Origin: Candidatus Bathyarchaeota archaeon
Lineage (GTDB): Archaea > Thermoproteota > Bathyarchaeia > Bathyarchaeales > Bathyarchaeaceae
NCBI GenBank assembly: GCA_029879825.1
Contig: JAOUPL010000001.1
Location: forward strand, 1 to 38,271
Length of the DNA stretch: 38,271 bases
Reading direction: 5' to 3'
Part shown: in pieces, positions 1 to 8,815 of the stretch
How the letters are laid out: each line of letters opens with the position of its first letter
How positions within the stretch are numbered: the stretch's first letter is position 1
Program-made: the position numbers and the translations under genes
The notes under the pieces: model-generated
Databases searched by the model: none
What the model saw: only the letters and a program-made list of their open reading frames with translations
What the model was told of the DNA's origin: nothing

Positions 1-51
1 AAATTCTAAGAGAAGCCTTATGTAAGCCTGTTGCGAGAAAGATGTTTGAGA

Positions 52-126
52 GGGGCCGTCGGCTAGCATGGTCTAGGCTCTGAGCCTCGGGCGCTCGGGA
101 CCCCGGTTCAAATCCGGGCGGCCCCA
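52..126 (+). tRNA. tRNA-Pro (anticodon CGG)
   Basis: Full cloverleaf without intron. The acceptor GGGGCCG (52-58) pairs with CGGCCCC (119-125), with A126 as discriminator. The D stem is GGCT/GGCT with two wobble pairs. The anticodon stem 81-85/93-97 closes a 7-nt loop with T87 before anticodon CGG at 88-90. The T stem CCCGG/CCGGG encloses TTCAAAT. CCA is not fully encoded (CA follows). It reads proline CCG codons. Confidence 0.9.
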
Positions 127-196
127 CATTAAAAAGCAAAATTCTAAGATAAGCGACTAGCTTAGCATCGCAGCCACATGTAATTTTGTATCTTTA

Positions 197-219
197 GCTT
201 TTAAAAAACCTTTAAAAGC
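197..219. promoter_or_regulatory. Perfect inverted repeat made of two TATA-like boxes
   Basis: Nine bases (GCTTTTAAA) are followed by a 5-nt spacer and their exact reverse complement. Each arm holds a TTTTAAA-type TATA element. It lies about 50 nt upstream of the glutamate-synthase-like gene, so it is probably that gene's promoter and possibly a regulator site. Confidence 0.4.
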
Positions 220-269
220 GAGGTTTAGTAATGCAGAGGGGAGTTTTTGTGTTGTATGGGTGAGGGAAA

Positions 270-1877
270 ATGAGTGAGCGAGTTGACAAAAACTCTTCCT
301 ACCTAAACGCCAAATCCACAGTTGGAACAATAACTAGAGTAAAAGATGTGAGCCCAACGAGCGGCATGTGTCCCCTATGCATCAGAGATTGCTCCTTCTT
401 ATGCGAAGTAGGGTTGTCCACTTTCAGGGGAAGGGAAGCTCTTTACCCAGAGCCGGTACAATTTGGATACAGCACAGCCAGCGCTCTAAAGGACTTTCGC
501 CTAGACTGGTCCGACTTCAACATCCAATCAGCTCTCTTCAAAGCCGAGGGAATAGAAGCAGACTCCGACCAGGCGATATTCCAAAACGTAAACGTAGAAA
601 GCAAAGTTGCGGGAATTCAATTGAAAATCCCCATTTTAACAGGAGCCTTCGGATCCACCGAAGTGGCTAGACTAAACTGGGAAGGCTTAGCCATAGGAGC
701 AGCCCTAGCAGGAGTTATCATAACCATTGGAGAAAACGTATGCGGAATGGACTCTGAATCAAAAATCACAAACGGCAAAGTAACCTACTCGAAGGAACTG
801 AAACGTAGAGTTGAAACTTTCCGAAAATTCTGGGACGGAAAATACGGTGACGTTGCCGTTCAAACAAACGTCGAAGACCAAAGACTGGGAGTAGACGTCT
901 ACGCCTTGTCGAAACTGGAAGTAAACATAATCGAGAGAAAGTGGGGACAAGGAGCCAAAGGTATAGGCGGAGAAGTTAGAATAAGAGACTTAGAAGAAGC
1001 CATCATGCTGAAAAAGCGGGGATACTTCCTATTCCCAGACCCCGAAGACAAAACAGTTCAAGAGGCCTTCAAAGACGGAATATTCCAATCCTTCGAGAGA
1101 CACAGTCGAGTTGGCATCCCCACAGAAAAAAGATTTCTAGAAGACATCGACTGGCTGAGAAGCCAAGGAGCCAAACATGTGATCCTAAAGACAGGCGCCT
1201 ACAGACCATCCGCAGTTGCGTTCACAATGAAACTAGCATCCGAAGCCAAAATAGAAGCGGTGACCTTCGACGGCGCCGGAGGCGGAACAGGTATGAGCCC
1301 AGTGCCAATGATGGATGAAATGAGCACTCCAACGGTTTACCTAGAGACTCAGGTTTTGAAATGCGCAGAAATTTTAAGAAAAAAGGGTAGACACGTACCT
1401 GACATAATAATAGCTGGCGGTTTAATAAAAGAGTCACAAATGCTCAAGGCTATAGCGATGAGTAACTTCGGCGAAGGACCCTACGTAAAGGCTGTTTTGA
1501 TGGCGAGGGCACCCCTCCTCGCGGTCATGAAATCGTCATACTTCGCGGAACTGTCTAAAAAAGGTAAGCTACCGAGAGCGTTTGCAGAACGATACGGAAC
1601 AACACCCGACAAATTCTTCATCACAGCGCCTGAACTGAAGGCAACGTATGGAAAAAGGTTCAAGGAAATTCCTTGGGAAGCAGTTGGCCTCTACACATAT
1701 CTGAATGAAAGGATCAAGGTTGGGTTGATGCAGCTGATGGCTGGGGCAAGAAAATGGAAACTGAACCTACTTGACAGAAAAGACCTTGTTGCGCTGAGTG
1801 AAAGAGCGTCGAAGGTAACTGGAATTCCACTAGTGGAAGAAGCAGAGGAAGAAGCCATCGAAAGAATCCTAAGTTAA
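270..1877 (+). CDS. FMN-binding glutamate synthase family protein
   Basis: This 535-aa protein matches the archaeal stand-alone form of the central FMN/synthase domain of glutamate synthase (GltB), which makes glutamate from 2-oxoglutarate and ammonia-derived nitrogen. A cysteine cluster C34-x2-C37-x3-C41-x3-C45 near the N-terminus could bind an Fe-S centre. The FMN/substrate loop FDGAGGGTGMSP near residue 335 corresponds to the DGAEGGTG loop of the family. ATG follows GGTGAGGG, a good ribosome site. The gene ends 1 nt from the convergent flavoprotein gene. The glutaminase domain is absent, so the nitrogen donor is uncertain; a related FMN oxidoreductase role is possible. Confidence 0.85.
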   Translation: MSERVDKNSSYLNAKSTVGTITRVKDVSPTSGMCPLCIRDCSFLCEVGLSTFRGREALYPEPVQFGYSTASALKDFRLDWSDFNIQSALFKAEGIEADSDQAIFQNVNVESKVAGIQLKIPILTGAFGSTEVARLNWEGLAIGAALAGVIITIGENVCGMDSESKITNGKVTYSKELKRRVETFRKFWDGKYGDVAVQTNVEDQRLGVDVYALSKLEVNIIERKWGQGAKGIGGEVRIRDLEEAIMLKKRGYFLFPDPEDKTVQEAFKDGIFQSFERHSRVGIPTEKRFLEDIDWLRSQGAKHVILKTGAYRPSAVAFTMKLASEAKIEAVTFDGAGGGTGMSPVPMMDEMSTPTVYLETQVLKCAEILRKKGRHVPDIIIAGGLIKESQMLKAIAMSNFGEGPYVKAVLMARAPLLAVMKSSYFAELSKKGKLPRAFAERYGTTPDKFFITAPELKATYGKRFKEIPWEAVGLYTYLNERIKVGLMQLMAGARKWKLNLLDRKDLVALSERASKVTGIPLVEEAEEEAIERILS

Positions 1878-1878
1878 C

Positions 1879-3252
1879 CTATGTTTCCCTTTTCAAAATC
1901 TCTTCTGCGGTGATGACGCCTGAAGCAGACGCTTGGATGAGACCCCTACTTACCCCAGCCCCATCGCCTATCGTAAACAAATTATGAATTTTTGTTTCCA
2001 AGCAATCGCTCAATTCAAGTCTTGAAGAATAGAATTTTACTTCTATGCCATACAGTAGCGTGTCTTTCGAGTATACCCCTGGAGCAACCTGATCCAAAGC
2101 TTGAAGCATTTCACGAATATCTGCTAAGTATCGATAGGGAAGAACAAAGCTGAGATCGCCTGGCGTAGCATTCTTAAGCGTTGGGACAACCAAGCTTCTT
2201 TTTATCCGCTCTTCGGTTGATCGTCTTCCAACTTCGAAGTCACCCAGCCTTTGAACGATCACGCCTCCGCTGAGAAGGTTGGTGAGCCTTGCAAGGTATT
2301 TTCCATAGGCAATGGGTTCCCGGAAGGGCTCTGTGAAAGAAGTGCTGACCAAAATGGCGAAGTTGGTATTTCCAGTTTTCCTCTCAGCGTAACTCTGACC
2401 GTTTACAGTTAATACACCATTGTACGATTCAGTAATGACTTCTCCCAAAGGCGCAACGCAAAACGTTCTCACCTGGTCGTCAAACGACTTAGAATAGTAA
2501 ATAAACTTGGGTTCATACAAAGCCTCTGTTAGTTCCTCCATAATTGAGGCTTGAACCTCAACCCTAACGCCTACATCAACAGGGTTGTTTAACGTTTTCA
2601 AACCCAAAGACTCTGCCTCGAACTTCAACCATTCGGCTCCGCTTCTACCTGGGGCTACAATTACGTATTTCCCATAAAATCTTTCACCCGTTGTAGTCTC
2701 AACTCCTTCAACCCCATCTTTCTTAACCAGAAGGCTTTTCACATCTGTTTTGGTTCGAATATCAACCCTGTCTTTAACGTGACGACGCATTTTGCGGAGG
2801 GTTTGGGCGCACTTTTCGGTGCCCATGTGGCGTACTTTTTGCGGAATAAGCTTCAACCCAGCGAAGGATGCTCTTCGCGCGATTTCATCAATTTTATCGG
2901 GGTCCACTCCATAAAGGTGTTTAATTGCCCCGAACTTCAGATATACGCTGTCCACGTAGTTCACCAAGTCGCCGAGTTTTTCGTTGGTACAATATTCGTT
3001 GAGCCACCCACCAACCTCGGTGGATAGGGTAAGTTTTCCATCGCTGAAGGCGCCGGCGCCGCCCCAGCCCGATAGCAATGAACAAGGGTCACAGTTTAAG
3101 CATCCTAAACCTCTGTTCGCTGGACACTTGCGTTGATTGATGTCTGGACCCTTCTCGATCATAAGAATATTTAATTCCGTTTTGTCAGCCAGTTCAAGAG
3201 CGGAGAAGATTCCAGCCGGACCGGCGCCGACGATTATAACATCAAATTTCAA
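1879..3252 (-). CDS. FAD-dependent oxidoreductase (COG2509-type dehydrogenase)
   Basis: The N-terminal Rossmann motif VGAGPAG and downstream acidic residue show dinucleotide (FAD) binding. A Cys-rich stretch (CPANRGLGCLNCDPC) followed by GWGGAGAFSDGKL is characteristic of the uncharacterised FAD-dependent dehydrogenases of COG2509. The C-terminal GDGAGVSRG motif is the usual second FAD contact. An upstream ATG at 3273 is possible, but GGAGG lies 8 nt before a TTG at 3252 that starts MKFDVIIVGAGPAG, so I prefer TTG (457 aa). The substrate is unknown. It converges on the glutamate-synthase-like gene. Confidence 0.85.
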   Translation of the reverse strand: MKFDVIIVGAGPAGIFSALELADKTELNILMIEKGPDINQRKCPANRGLGCLNCDPCSLLSGWGGAGAFSDGKLTLSTEVGGWLNEYCTNEKLGDLVNYVDSVYLKFGAIKHLYGVDPDKIDEIARRASFAGLKLIPQKVRHMGTEKCAQTLRKMRRHVKDRVDIRTKTDVKSLLVKKDGVEGVETTTGERFYGKYVIVAPGRSGAEWLKFEAESLGLKTLNNPVDVGVRVEVQASIMEELTEALYEPKFIYYSKSFDDQVRTFCVAPLGEVITESYNGVLTVNGQSYAERKTGNTNFAILVSTSFTEPFREPIAYGKYLARLTNLLSGGVIVQRLGDFEVGRRSTEERIKRSLVVPTLKNATPGDLSFVLPYRYLADIREMLQALDQVAPGVYSKDTLLYGIEVKFYSSRLELSDCLETKIHNLFTIGDGAGVSRGLIQASASGVITAEEILKRET

Positions 3253-3426
3253 GAGGCATCCTCCGGAACCCAAAACTACATGTTACAAGTGTAATATATG
3301 TTTTAGCTAGCGGCTCAACCGAAGACTTCTATTAATTTGCAGAGTGAACGGCCAGAAAAGTAGAAGGCTAACAGAGAGGTAAGATGAAACTTTGAAGCAA
3401 CTTTTTTTAAGTCGAATACAATTAAA

Positions 3427-4506
3427 ATGGAGTTTCGTAGGAAGCCATCTAACATGAAGGCTGGAATAGTTGGTTGCGGAGACGTTTCTGGGCTTCATGT
3501 AAATGCATGGAGAGACATAGGAGCGTCCGTAACCACTGTCTGTGACATAAATGAAAAAACTGCCATGCAATTTGCCAAAAAATGGAGAATCCCTTCTCAC
3601 CATACTAGCTTCTCTGAGATGCTCCAAAGCGAAGACCTTTTCGCTATTTCAATCTGTACTCCTCCCCAATTTCACGCGGATCTAGCTACAGAGGCTCTGG
3701 AGTCTGGATGTCACGTGGTCGTGGAAAAACCCTTCACTGTGACGACTAAGGGGGCGGATAAAGTCATGGATACGCTTCAGAATTCATCATCGAGGCTGAC
3801 GATAATTCATAGCCAACTCTTTGAGCCGTCAATGCTACGTGCAACGAAGCGAATTAAAGCAGGAGACATTGGGCAAATCGTTGGAATGAACGTTGGAATT
3901 TTACACAGCAATGATGAACCAATGGCATCAGATAGAAATCATTGGTGCTATAGACTTCCAGGGGGCAGATTTGGAGAAAACTTACCCCACCCCATATATC
4001 TTCTCCAAGCCGTTCTAGGAAAATTGGAAGTCAAATCCGTTTTCACTGACAAACTGGGCCCTTATCCATGGATGCCCTTCGATGAATTGAGAGTAATTTT
4101 GGAGGCCGATGAGAAAAAGATTGGAACCATTTATATCAGCTTTAACGCTCCAGGGTCCCAGAGAACTGATGTCTATACAGACATCTACGGCACTGGAGGT
4201 GCCGTGCAAGCCGGAATCTACCCTATTAGCAGTTTAATTGCAACGAAGCCCGGACGCGGAATATGGCTCGCCGAGAATGTCGTTGACCAGATCAAAATAG
4301 GGCTTTCATACTTGAGCACCATCTTAGCTAAACAGAGAGGACCCAGAAGTTTTAGCACTGCGCATGCAATGATTATCAGGTCATTTGTGGAAAGCATCTG
4401 TGGTAACGGAGAACCACTAGTCACCCCTGAAATGGGATATGAAACCGTGCATGTCGTTGAACAGATATGTAGACAAATAGATAAGACCTCAGTTTCTAAG
4501 AATTAA
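3427..4506 (+). CDS. Gfo/Idh/MocA family NAD(P)-dependent oxidoreductase
   Basis: N-terminal Rossmann fold with GIVGCGDVSGLH, then the family signature EKPFTV around residue 100, which carries the lysine that contacts nicotinamide. The second half is the alpha/beta substrate domain. Family members oxidise or reduce sugars, inositols or related hydroxyls; the substrate cannot be read here. ATG 3427 sits about 25 nt after a TTTTTTTAAG TATA-like box, suggesting a leaderless message; a second ATG at 3454 directly precedes the Rossmann strand and is equally plausible. The stop overlaps an ACGCGCGCGT palindrome. Confidence 0.85.
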   Translation: MEFRRKPSNMKAGIVGCGDVSGLHVNAWRDIGASVTTVCDINEKTAMQFAKKWRIPSHHTSFSEMLQSEDLFAISICTPPQFHADLATEALESGCHVVVEKPFTVTTKGADKVMDTLQNSSSRLTIIHSQLFEPSMLRATKRIKAGDIGQIVGMNVGILHSNDEPMASDRNHWCYRLPGGRFGENLPHPIYLLQAVLGKLEVKSVFTDKLGPYPWMPFDELRVILEADEKKIGTIYISFNAPGSQRTDVYTDIYGTGGAVQAGIYPISSLIATKPGRGIWLAENVVDQIKIGLSYLSTILAKQRGPRSFSTAHAMIIRSFVESICGNGEPLVTPEMGYETVHVVEQICRQIDKTSVSKN

Positions 4507-4515
4507 CGCGCGCGT
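4506..4515. repeat. Alternating purine-pyrimidine palindrome ACGCGCGCGT
   Basis: This self-complementary 10-mer overlaps the last base of the Gfo/Idh stop codon. Similar tracts recur after stop codons in the 32.5-38 kb region, which suggests a genome-level element rather than one confined to the integrated region. Confidence 0.5.
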
Positions 4516-4652
4516 AATAGTTTATGACGTTAATAAATTGTTTATCTCGTTTATTATATCATCTTGAAGACTTTTCACGGTCTAGGCTTATCTGCAGGAG
4601 GCAACATTAGAGTTTTTAAGAGGCACTTAATTAGTGATTTGAGGGTTTCTGG

Positions 4653-5828
4653 ATGAGAACTCTAGACGGAGTCAGAGTATTAGACCTAACTAGGCTGTTG
4701 CCTGGAGGCTATTGCACAATGATACTGGGCGATATGGGAGCCGAAGTCATTAAGGTTGAAGAACCTAGCTTAGGCGACTACATACGTTGGGTGCCCCCGC
4801 TCATAAAGGGTCAAAGTGTCTCTCACCTAATGCTGAACAGGAACAAGAAAAGTCTGAAACTGAACCTGAAGTCTGAGAAGGGCAAAGAGGTTTTCTATAA
4901 GTTAGTGGAAAGGTCCGATGTAGTTATCGAATGCTTCAGACCAGGAGTTGTCAAAAGACTCGGCATCGATTACGAGTCTGTCATTAAGGTTAACCAACGC
5001 ATAGTTTATTGTTCAATGTCTGGCTATGGTCAGGATGGACCCTATAGAGACTTGCCAGGACACGATGTAAACTACATAGGCTATGGGGGGGTCCTTGGCA
5101 TAACCGGCCAATCCGGTGAGACTCCTGTAATACCAGGCGTTCAAATCGCGGACTTGACCACGGGCCTTATGACGGTTATGGCGATACTCGCTGCCCTCTT
5201 GGCGCGAGAGAAAATGGGAAGAGGGCAATACATTGACGTATCCTTCCTTGATGTTGTCGCTTCTCTGATAGTCTTACCTGCAGCCTTCTATGTTGGTGAC
5301 GGAAGGCCCCCGAAACGTGGCGAGTGGTTGTTGAATGGTGGTTTTCCCTGCTATAACGTCTATGAGGCCAAAGATGGGAAGTATATAACCATAGGATGCC
5401 TAGAAGAGGAATTTTGGGCTAGCCTCTGTAGGGCCTTGAACGTAACCGACTTCATCAAATACCAGTATACCACCGACGATGCTAAGCTCAAGGAGATGTT
5501 TCAAACCATCAAGAAAATTTTCAAAAGAAGAACTCTGAGCGAGTGGATTAAGTTTTTGTCAAAGGAGGATGTGCCGTGTGGACCTGTCTTCGACATGGAC
5601 GAGGTGTTCAAGGATCCTCAGATATTGCATAGGAAGATGGTTGTGGAAGTTGAGTATCCAGGCGTGGGCAAAATCAAACAACTCGGCACGCCAATGAAAT
5701 TCTCTGAAACCCCTTGTGAGATTAGGAGTCCCCCTCCATCCTTCGGAGAACACACAGAGGAAATTTTGAAGTGGCTTGGTTACGCTGAGGCAGAAATACT
5801 GAGCATGCAGCAGGAAGGCGTCACGTAA
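4653..5828 (+). CDS. Family III CoA-transferase (CaiB/BaiF type)
   Basis: 391 aa, the normal length of class III CoA-transferases (formyl-CoA, carnitine, bile-acid and alpha-methylacyl-CoA enzymes). The N-terminus LDLTRLLPGGYCTMILGD, the NRNKKSLKLNL motif near residue 68 and EVIKVEEP are family hallmarks. The Asp in IADLTTGL, near residue 168, matches the catalytic Asp that forms the acyl-CoA anhydride. It would move CoA between carboxylic acids in the cytoplasm. No partner gene indicates a substrate. ATG follows a GAGGG-like site. Confidence 0.9.
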   Translation: MRTLDGVRVLDLTRLLPGGYCTMILGDMGAEVIKVEEPSLGDYIRWVPPLIKGQSVSHLMLNRNKKSLKLNLKSEKGKEVFYKLVERSDVVIECFRPGVVKRLGIDYESVIKVNQRIVYCSMSGYGQDGPYRDLPGHDVNYIGYGGVLGITGQSGETPVIPGVQIADLTTGLMTVMAILAALLAREKMGRGQYIDVSFLDVVASLIVLPAAFYVGDGRPPKRGEWLLNGGFPCYNVYEAKDGKYITIGCLEEEFWASLCRALNVTDFIKYQYTTDDAKLKEMFQTIKKIFKRRTLSEWIKFLSKEDVPCGPVFDMDEVFKDPQILHRKMVVEVEYPGVGKIKQLGTPMKFSETPCEIRSPPPSFGEHTEEILKWLGYAEAEILSMQQEGVT

Positions 5829-5908
5829 CGCTAGAAGCTTCGCTACTGAAACGTTGATGATGAGGCTGGGATATGAGGCAACATGCGCCAATGGTCCTCT
5901 ATCTAGTT

Positions 5909-6187
5909 TTAGTCTTTGATGGCTTCGAGGAGACTCATGACATTCCAAAGTTTCACTCTAGTGTAGGGTGGCATGTTAGGGTCTTGCAAGATATCGTCGA
6001 GAATCGATATGGCGCTGGACGCCCTGACGGCTGGAGTGTTTTCCGTCAGCTGAAGCGATTCGATGGACTGCTTTGCAGCCCTTCTTATGTTGCGGGGAGT
6101 TGTGGTGTCTTCGGAAACTAGTCCAAGAACGTTCATGGCTTCTTTTATTCTTTCCTCATATTCCTGCAATTTCTTTTTTCTAACCAT
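5909..6187 (-). CDS. UPF0147 family protein
   Basis: This 92-aa, highly charged, all-helical protein resembles the archaeal UPF0147 family (COG1698) in length and in its central pattern of TPRNIRRAAKQSIESL followed by RASSAISILDDILQDPNMP. The family has no established function but is widespread in archaea. The start is ATG. It stands alone between the CoA-transferase gene (opposite strand) and the p27-like gene. Confidence 0.85.
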   Translation of the reverse strand: MVRKKKLQEYEERIKEAMNVLGLVSEDTTTPRNIRRAAKQSIESLQLTENTPAVRASSAISILDDILQDPNMPPYTRVKLWNVMSLLEAIKD

Positions 6188-6390
6188 ACAGAAGCCTCCG
6201 GCAATATTGCTTCAGCGAGATGCAACCTGTTTGTTCATATGGTATAGACAGGCGCCGATTTATACTGTTTGCGGATTGGCTTAGCCTTTGGCAGTTTATT
6301 CGACTCATAGAGCCTAGGGAGGGGATGGGTATAATTGACACAGAGATTATATTATTTACGTATAACTAAGTTTGTTAAGGGGCTTTGAAG

Positions 6391-6747
6391 TTGCCTAAGG
6401 AGTCGAAGGACATCAAAACCATGGCGGATATGCTTAGGCGGGGTGCCACCCTCACAGAGCATTCCTGTCCAGCCTGTTCTTCACCTCTCTTCAAACTGAA
6501 AAGCGGGGACCTCTGGTGTGTTCAGTGTCAAAAGCGGGTGATAGTGGTGAAGGAAGGAGAGACACCGACAGAGGCCGCGAGCCTGGTACTTCTCACCAGC
6601 CTAGAGTCAACTATCCTAACGAAGATTCAAGAAATAGAAAAAGAAATCAGAGAAGAGAAGGACGCTGAAAAACTGCAGAGACTTGGATCCATCCTATCTA
6701 CGCTACTTGAAAATCTTGAAAGGATAAGAAAGACGAAAAGAACGTAA
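6391..6747 (+). CDS. Sjogren's/scleroderma autoantigen p27-like zinc-ribbon protein
   Basis: N-terminal MADMLRRGATLTEHSCPACSSPLF followed by DLWCVQC gives CxxC...CxxC, the zinc ribbon of the autoantigen p27 family (PF06677), found across archaea. The C-terminal half is a predicted coiled coil rich in Glu and Lys (EIEKEIREEKDAEKL). The role is unknown. The start is TTG: AAGGGG at 6377-6382 is spaced 8 nt from TTG 6391, better than the TTG at 6385. About 25 nt separate it from the next gene, so co-transcription is likely. Confidence 0.8.
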   Translation: MPKESKDIKTMADMLRRGATLTEHSCPACSSPLFKLKSGDLWCVQCQKRVIVVKEGETPTEAASLVLLTSLESTILTKIQEIEKEIREEKDAEKLQRLGSILSTLLENLERIRKTKRT

Positions 6748-6771
6748 TAATCTCAGCAAAAGGCGTGTAGG

Positions 6772-7302
6772 TTGCTAGGGCGTTACGAAAATTTTCCGGA
6801 AGTCATCCACGGTGTTGTTCGATTCACCTGTGAGTCATCAATAAGAAAGGTCCAGCAAACAATTCTCTCCACGCTTCATAATTTAAATCATGAAGCTTGT
6901 GGTTTAAGGGCTGTAACGCCCCATTTGCCACAAGAGTGTGAGGTTAGTTTCGAGCTTGGAGTAGCTGAAGACTTCGATTTCAACTTTTTAGACGAGAAGG
7001 AACTAGATAGGTTTCAGAGAAGCATAGCTGAAAAAGAACTGTCAACACTAGATTTTTTCTTCGTTGTTCGTTACCATGTTGTCAATGACGAGGGGAAACG
7101 AGTTCCATTAAAATTTGATTATCACATGCTCCGCTTCATGTTCCAAGAGAACAGCATGGAGCTGCGGATCTGCCATGAAAGAGGAACCCAACGAGTTCCC
7201 CTAGAAGATTTGATCACTTTTATAACGAAGCGCATAAACGAAGAACTCTCCCAGAGGCAGCTAAAACCGTTAAACTTGGAATATTTGCGAGTTCTCTACT
7301 AA
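6772..7302 (+). CDS. Unrecognised conserved-looking protein
   Basis: This 176-aa soluble protein is not one I recognise. It has no membrane segment, signal peptide or cysteine cluster. Predicted alternating strands and helices (VIHGVVRFTC, VQQTILSTL, DFFFVVRYHVV) suggest a compact alpha/beta domain; the C-terminus is helical and basic. The TTG start lacks a strong ribosome site and lies 24 nt after the p27-like gene, which suggests an operon with that gene. Confidence 0.65.
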   Translation: MLGRYENFPEVIHGVVRFTCESSIRKVQQTILSTLHNLNHEACGLRAVTPHLPQECEVSFELGVAEDFDFNFLDEKELDRFQRSIAEKELSTLDFFFVVRYHVVNDEGKRVPLKFDYHMLRFMFQENSMELRICHERGTQRVPLEDLITFITKRINEELSQRQLKPLNLEYLRVLY

Positions 7303-7655
7303 AACAAACCTAGTGTTACCTTTAACATGGCATATGCGCTCGCTGTGCGTCTAGGCTTAACTTTCCCTATTTTTGTCCCTTAACGCGTGCCGATTTGCTG
7401 GTTGCACGTGCCGTCCCATCGGCATTTTGTCCTATTTCGATACGATGCCTTGAAATCGCATTGTCTTTTGAATTTGCAGTTTGGTAGTTTAGATTTCTGG
7501 TTTGACATTGTGGCTTGACGTTGACTCTGACATTTAATATGAGTTATGAATTGCAAATCAGAATTCAAAATCCATTAAGATGCCAAAAGCTCGCGCTAAC
7601 CAGCAAAACCAAGCTTATAACATTATTTTCCTTATCTTATAAGGAGGAGAGAGCT
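7303..7655. other. 353-nt gap with an inverted repeat
   Basis: No gene seen. TGCCGAT near 7388 and ATCGGCA near 7418 could pair around a loop that itself holds GCACGTGC. A strong ribosome site AAGGAGGAGAG (7641-7651) belongs to the following gene. Confidence 0.4.
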
Positions 7656-8129
7656 ATGCTAACAAAAAAGAAGAGGTGGACGGAGAAATTGGCAGATAGT
7701 AAGGGTCTGCCGAAAGTGGAAAAAATCACTGATAAAATGAGCAAAAGATGGGGCACAGGCACAGTTGTTATCCCCGCGCCGATTGAAGTCGATGAAATGA
7801 TGAGAAAAGTGCCTGAGGGAAAACTTGTTACCATTAATGAAATTCGTGCGGCGCTAGCGAAAAAACACAAGGCAACGATTGGTTGCCCTATGACAACTGG
7901 TATTTTTGCTTGGGTTGCGGCTCATGCTGCTGAAGAACAAAGACAAGAGGGTGAAAAAGATGTTACCCCTTACTGGCGTACCTTGAAAACTGGTGGAGTG
8001 ATAAACGCGAAATATCCCGGCGGAGTCGAAGGACAGAAAAAACTCTTGGAAAAAGAGGGGCATAAAGTAGTTAAAAAAGGCAAAAAACATATCATCGCCG
8101 ATTACGAAACAACGTTGATAAAGCTTTAG
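7656..8129 (+). CDS. MGMT-fold alkyltransferase-like (ATL) DNA-binding protein
   Basis: The 157-aa product has the layout of the O6-alkylguanine-DNA alkyltransferase C-terminal domain: PEGKLVTINEIRAAL matches the recognition-helix region, and TPYWRTLKTGGVIN occupies the place of the PCHR active site, followed by QKKLLEKEGH as in the family. The reactive Cys is replaced (YWR), as in alkyltransferase-like proteins, which bind alkylated guanine and hand it to nucleotide excision repair. Start chosen at ATG 7656 because AAGGAGG lies just upstream; the open frame further upstream (to 7515) is spurious. The N-terminus is basic. Assignment is by pattern only. Confidence 0.65.
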   Translation: MLTKKKRWTEKLADSKGLPKVEKITDKMSKRWGTGTVVIPAPIEVDEMMRKVPEGKLVTINEIRAALAKKHKATIGCPMTTGIFAWVAAHAAEEQRQEGEKDVTPYWRTLKTGGVINAKYPGGVEGQKKLLEKEGHKVVKKGKKHIIADYETTLIKL

Positions 8130-8150
8130 ACTCTTGGCAAGCGCGTCCAA

Positions 8151-8768
8151 TCATACAGATTGGAAATCTCTATAATTTTTCAAAAAGTCGAGGACAACTG
8201 TCAAAATATCTTTTGCCACTTCATTTTTTCTTCTGTTTCCATCAACGGACACAAGCTTTCCCTTCTCTACAAACTTCATGTAAACCTCCCTAACCCTCCT
8301 TTGAGTCCCCAGCCTTTCCATAACCGACTTTTTCCGCCTCATCCTTTTGACTACAACTTCCGGCGGGACATCAATATATATCGCCAAATCCGGGGTAAGA
8401 GCCAACCTGTTAATCTCTTCAATCCATTTAATATCTAATCCCGCTGCCCCTTGATATGCCAAGGACGAGTAGACGTATCTGTCAGAAACCACAATCTTCC
8501 CCTCCTCCAACGCGGGCTTAACCTCTTTCTCCACGTGATCAAACCGATCAACCGCAAATAAGAGGGCTTCCACAACGCTTGGCACCCGCCTCTTCCTCTG
8601 CAGAATATATGTCCTTATGAACCTTCCAATTTCGCCTAGACTCGGCTCAGTGGTGTATAGAGCGTCAAAACCCTCTCTTCGCAGATTTCTTACAAGCCGA
8701 TGGGCATGGGTAGTTTTTCCGCTGGCGTCAAGCCCCTCGATGCAGACGAAAACTCCCTTCTTCTTCAC
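8151..8768 (-). CDS. tmk: Thymidylate kinase (dTMP kinase)
   Basis: 205 aa, standard length. The P-loop GLDASGKTT lies at residues 12-20. The DR(Y/F) motif SDRYVYSSLAYQG lies near residue 95, and DVPPEVVVKRM leads into the lid. It phosphorylates dTMP to dTDP for DNA synthesis. The start is GTG. It is divergent from the HD-phosphohydrolase gene with a 47-nt shared promoter gap; both act on nucleotide pools, so shared control is plausible. Confidence 0.95.
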   Translation of the reverse strand: MKKKGVFVCIEGLDASGKTTHAHRLVRNLRREGFDALYTTEPSLGEIGRFIRTYILQRKRRVPSVVEALLFAVDRFDHVEKEVKPALEEGKIVVSDRYVYSSLAYQGAAGLDIKWIEEINRLALTPDLAIYIDVPPEVVVKRMRRKKSVMERLGTQRRVREVYMKFVEKGKLVSVDGNRRKNEVAKDILTVVLDFLKNYRDFQSV

Positions 8769-8815
8769 CAGTCAGCCCGCCCACTATCCATAATAAATCG
8801 ATTACCTTAATAATA

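Noticed and set aside
7515..7655. N-terminal extension of the alkyltransferase-like protein
   Set aside because: A strong AAGGAGG site directly precedes ATG 7656 and the extension has no domain character.
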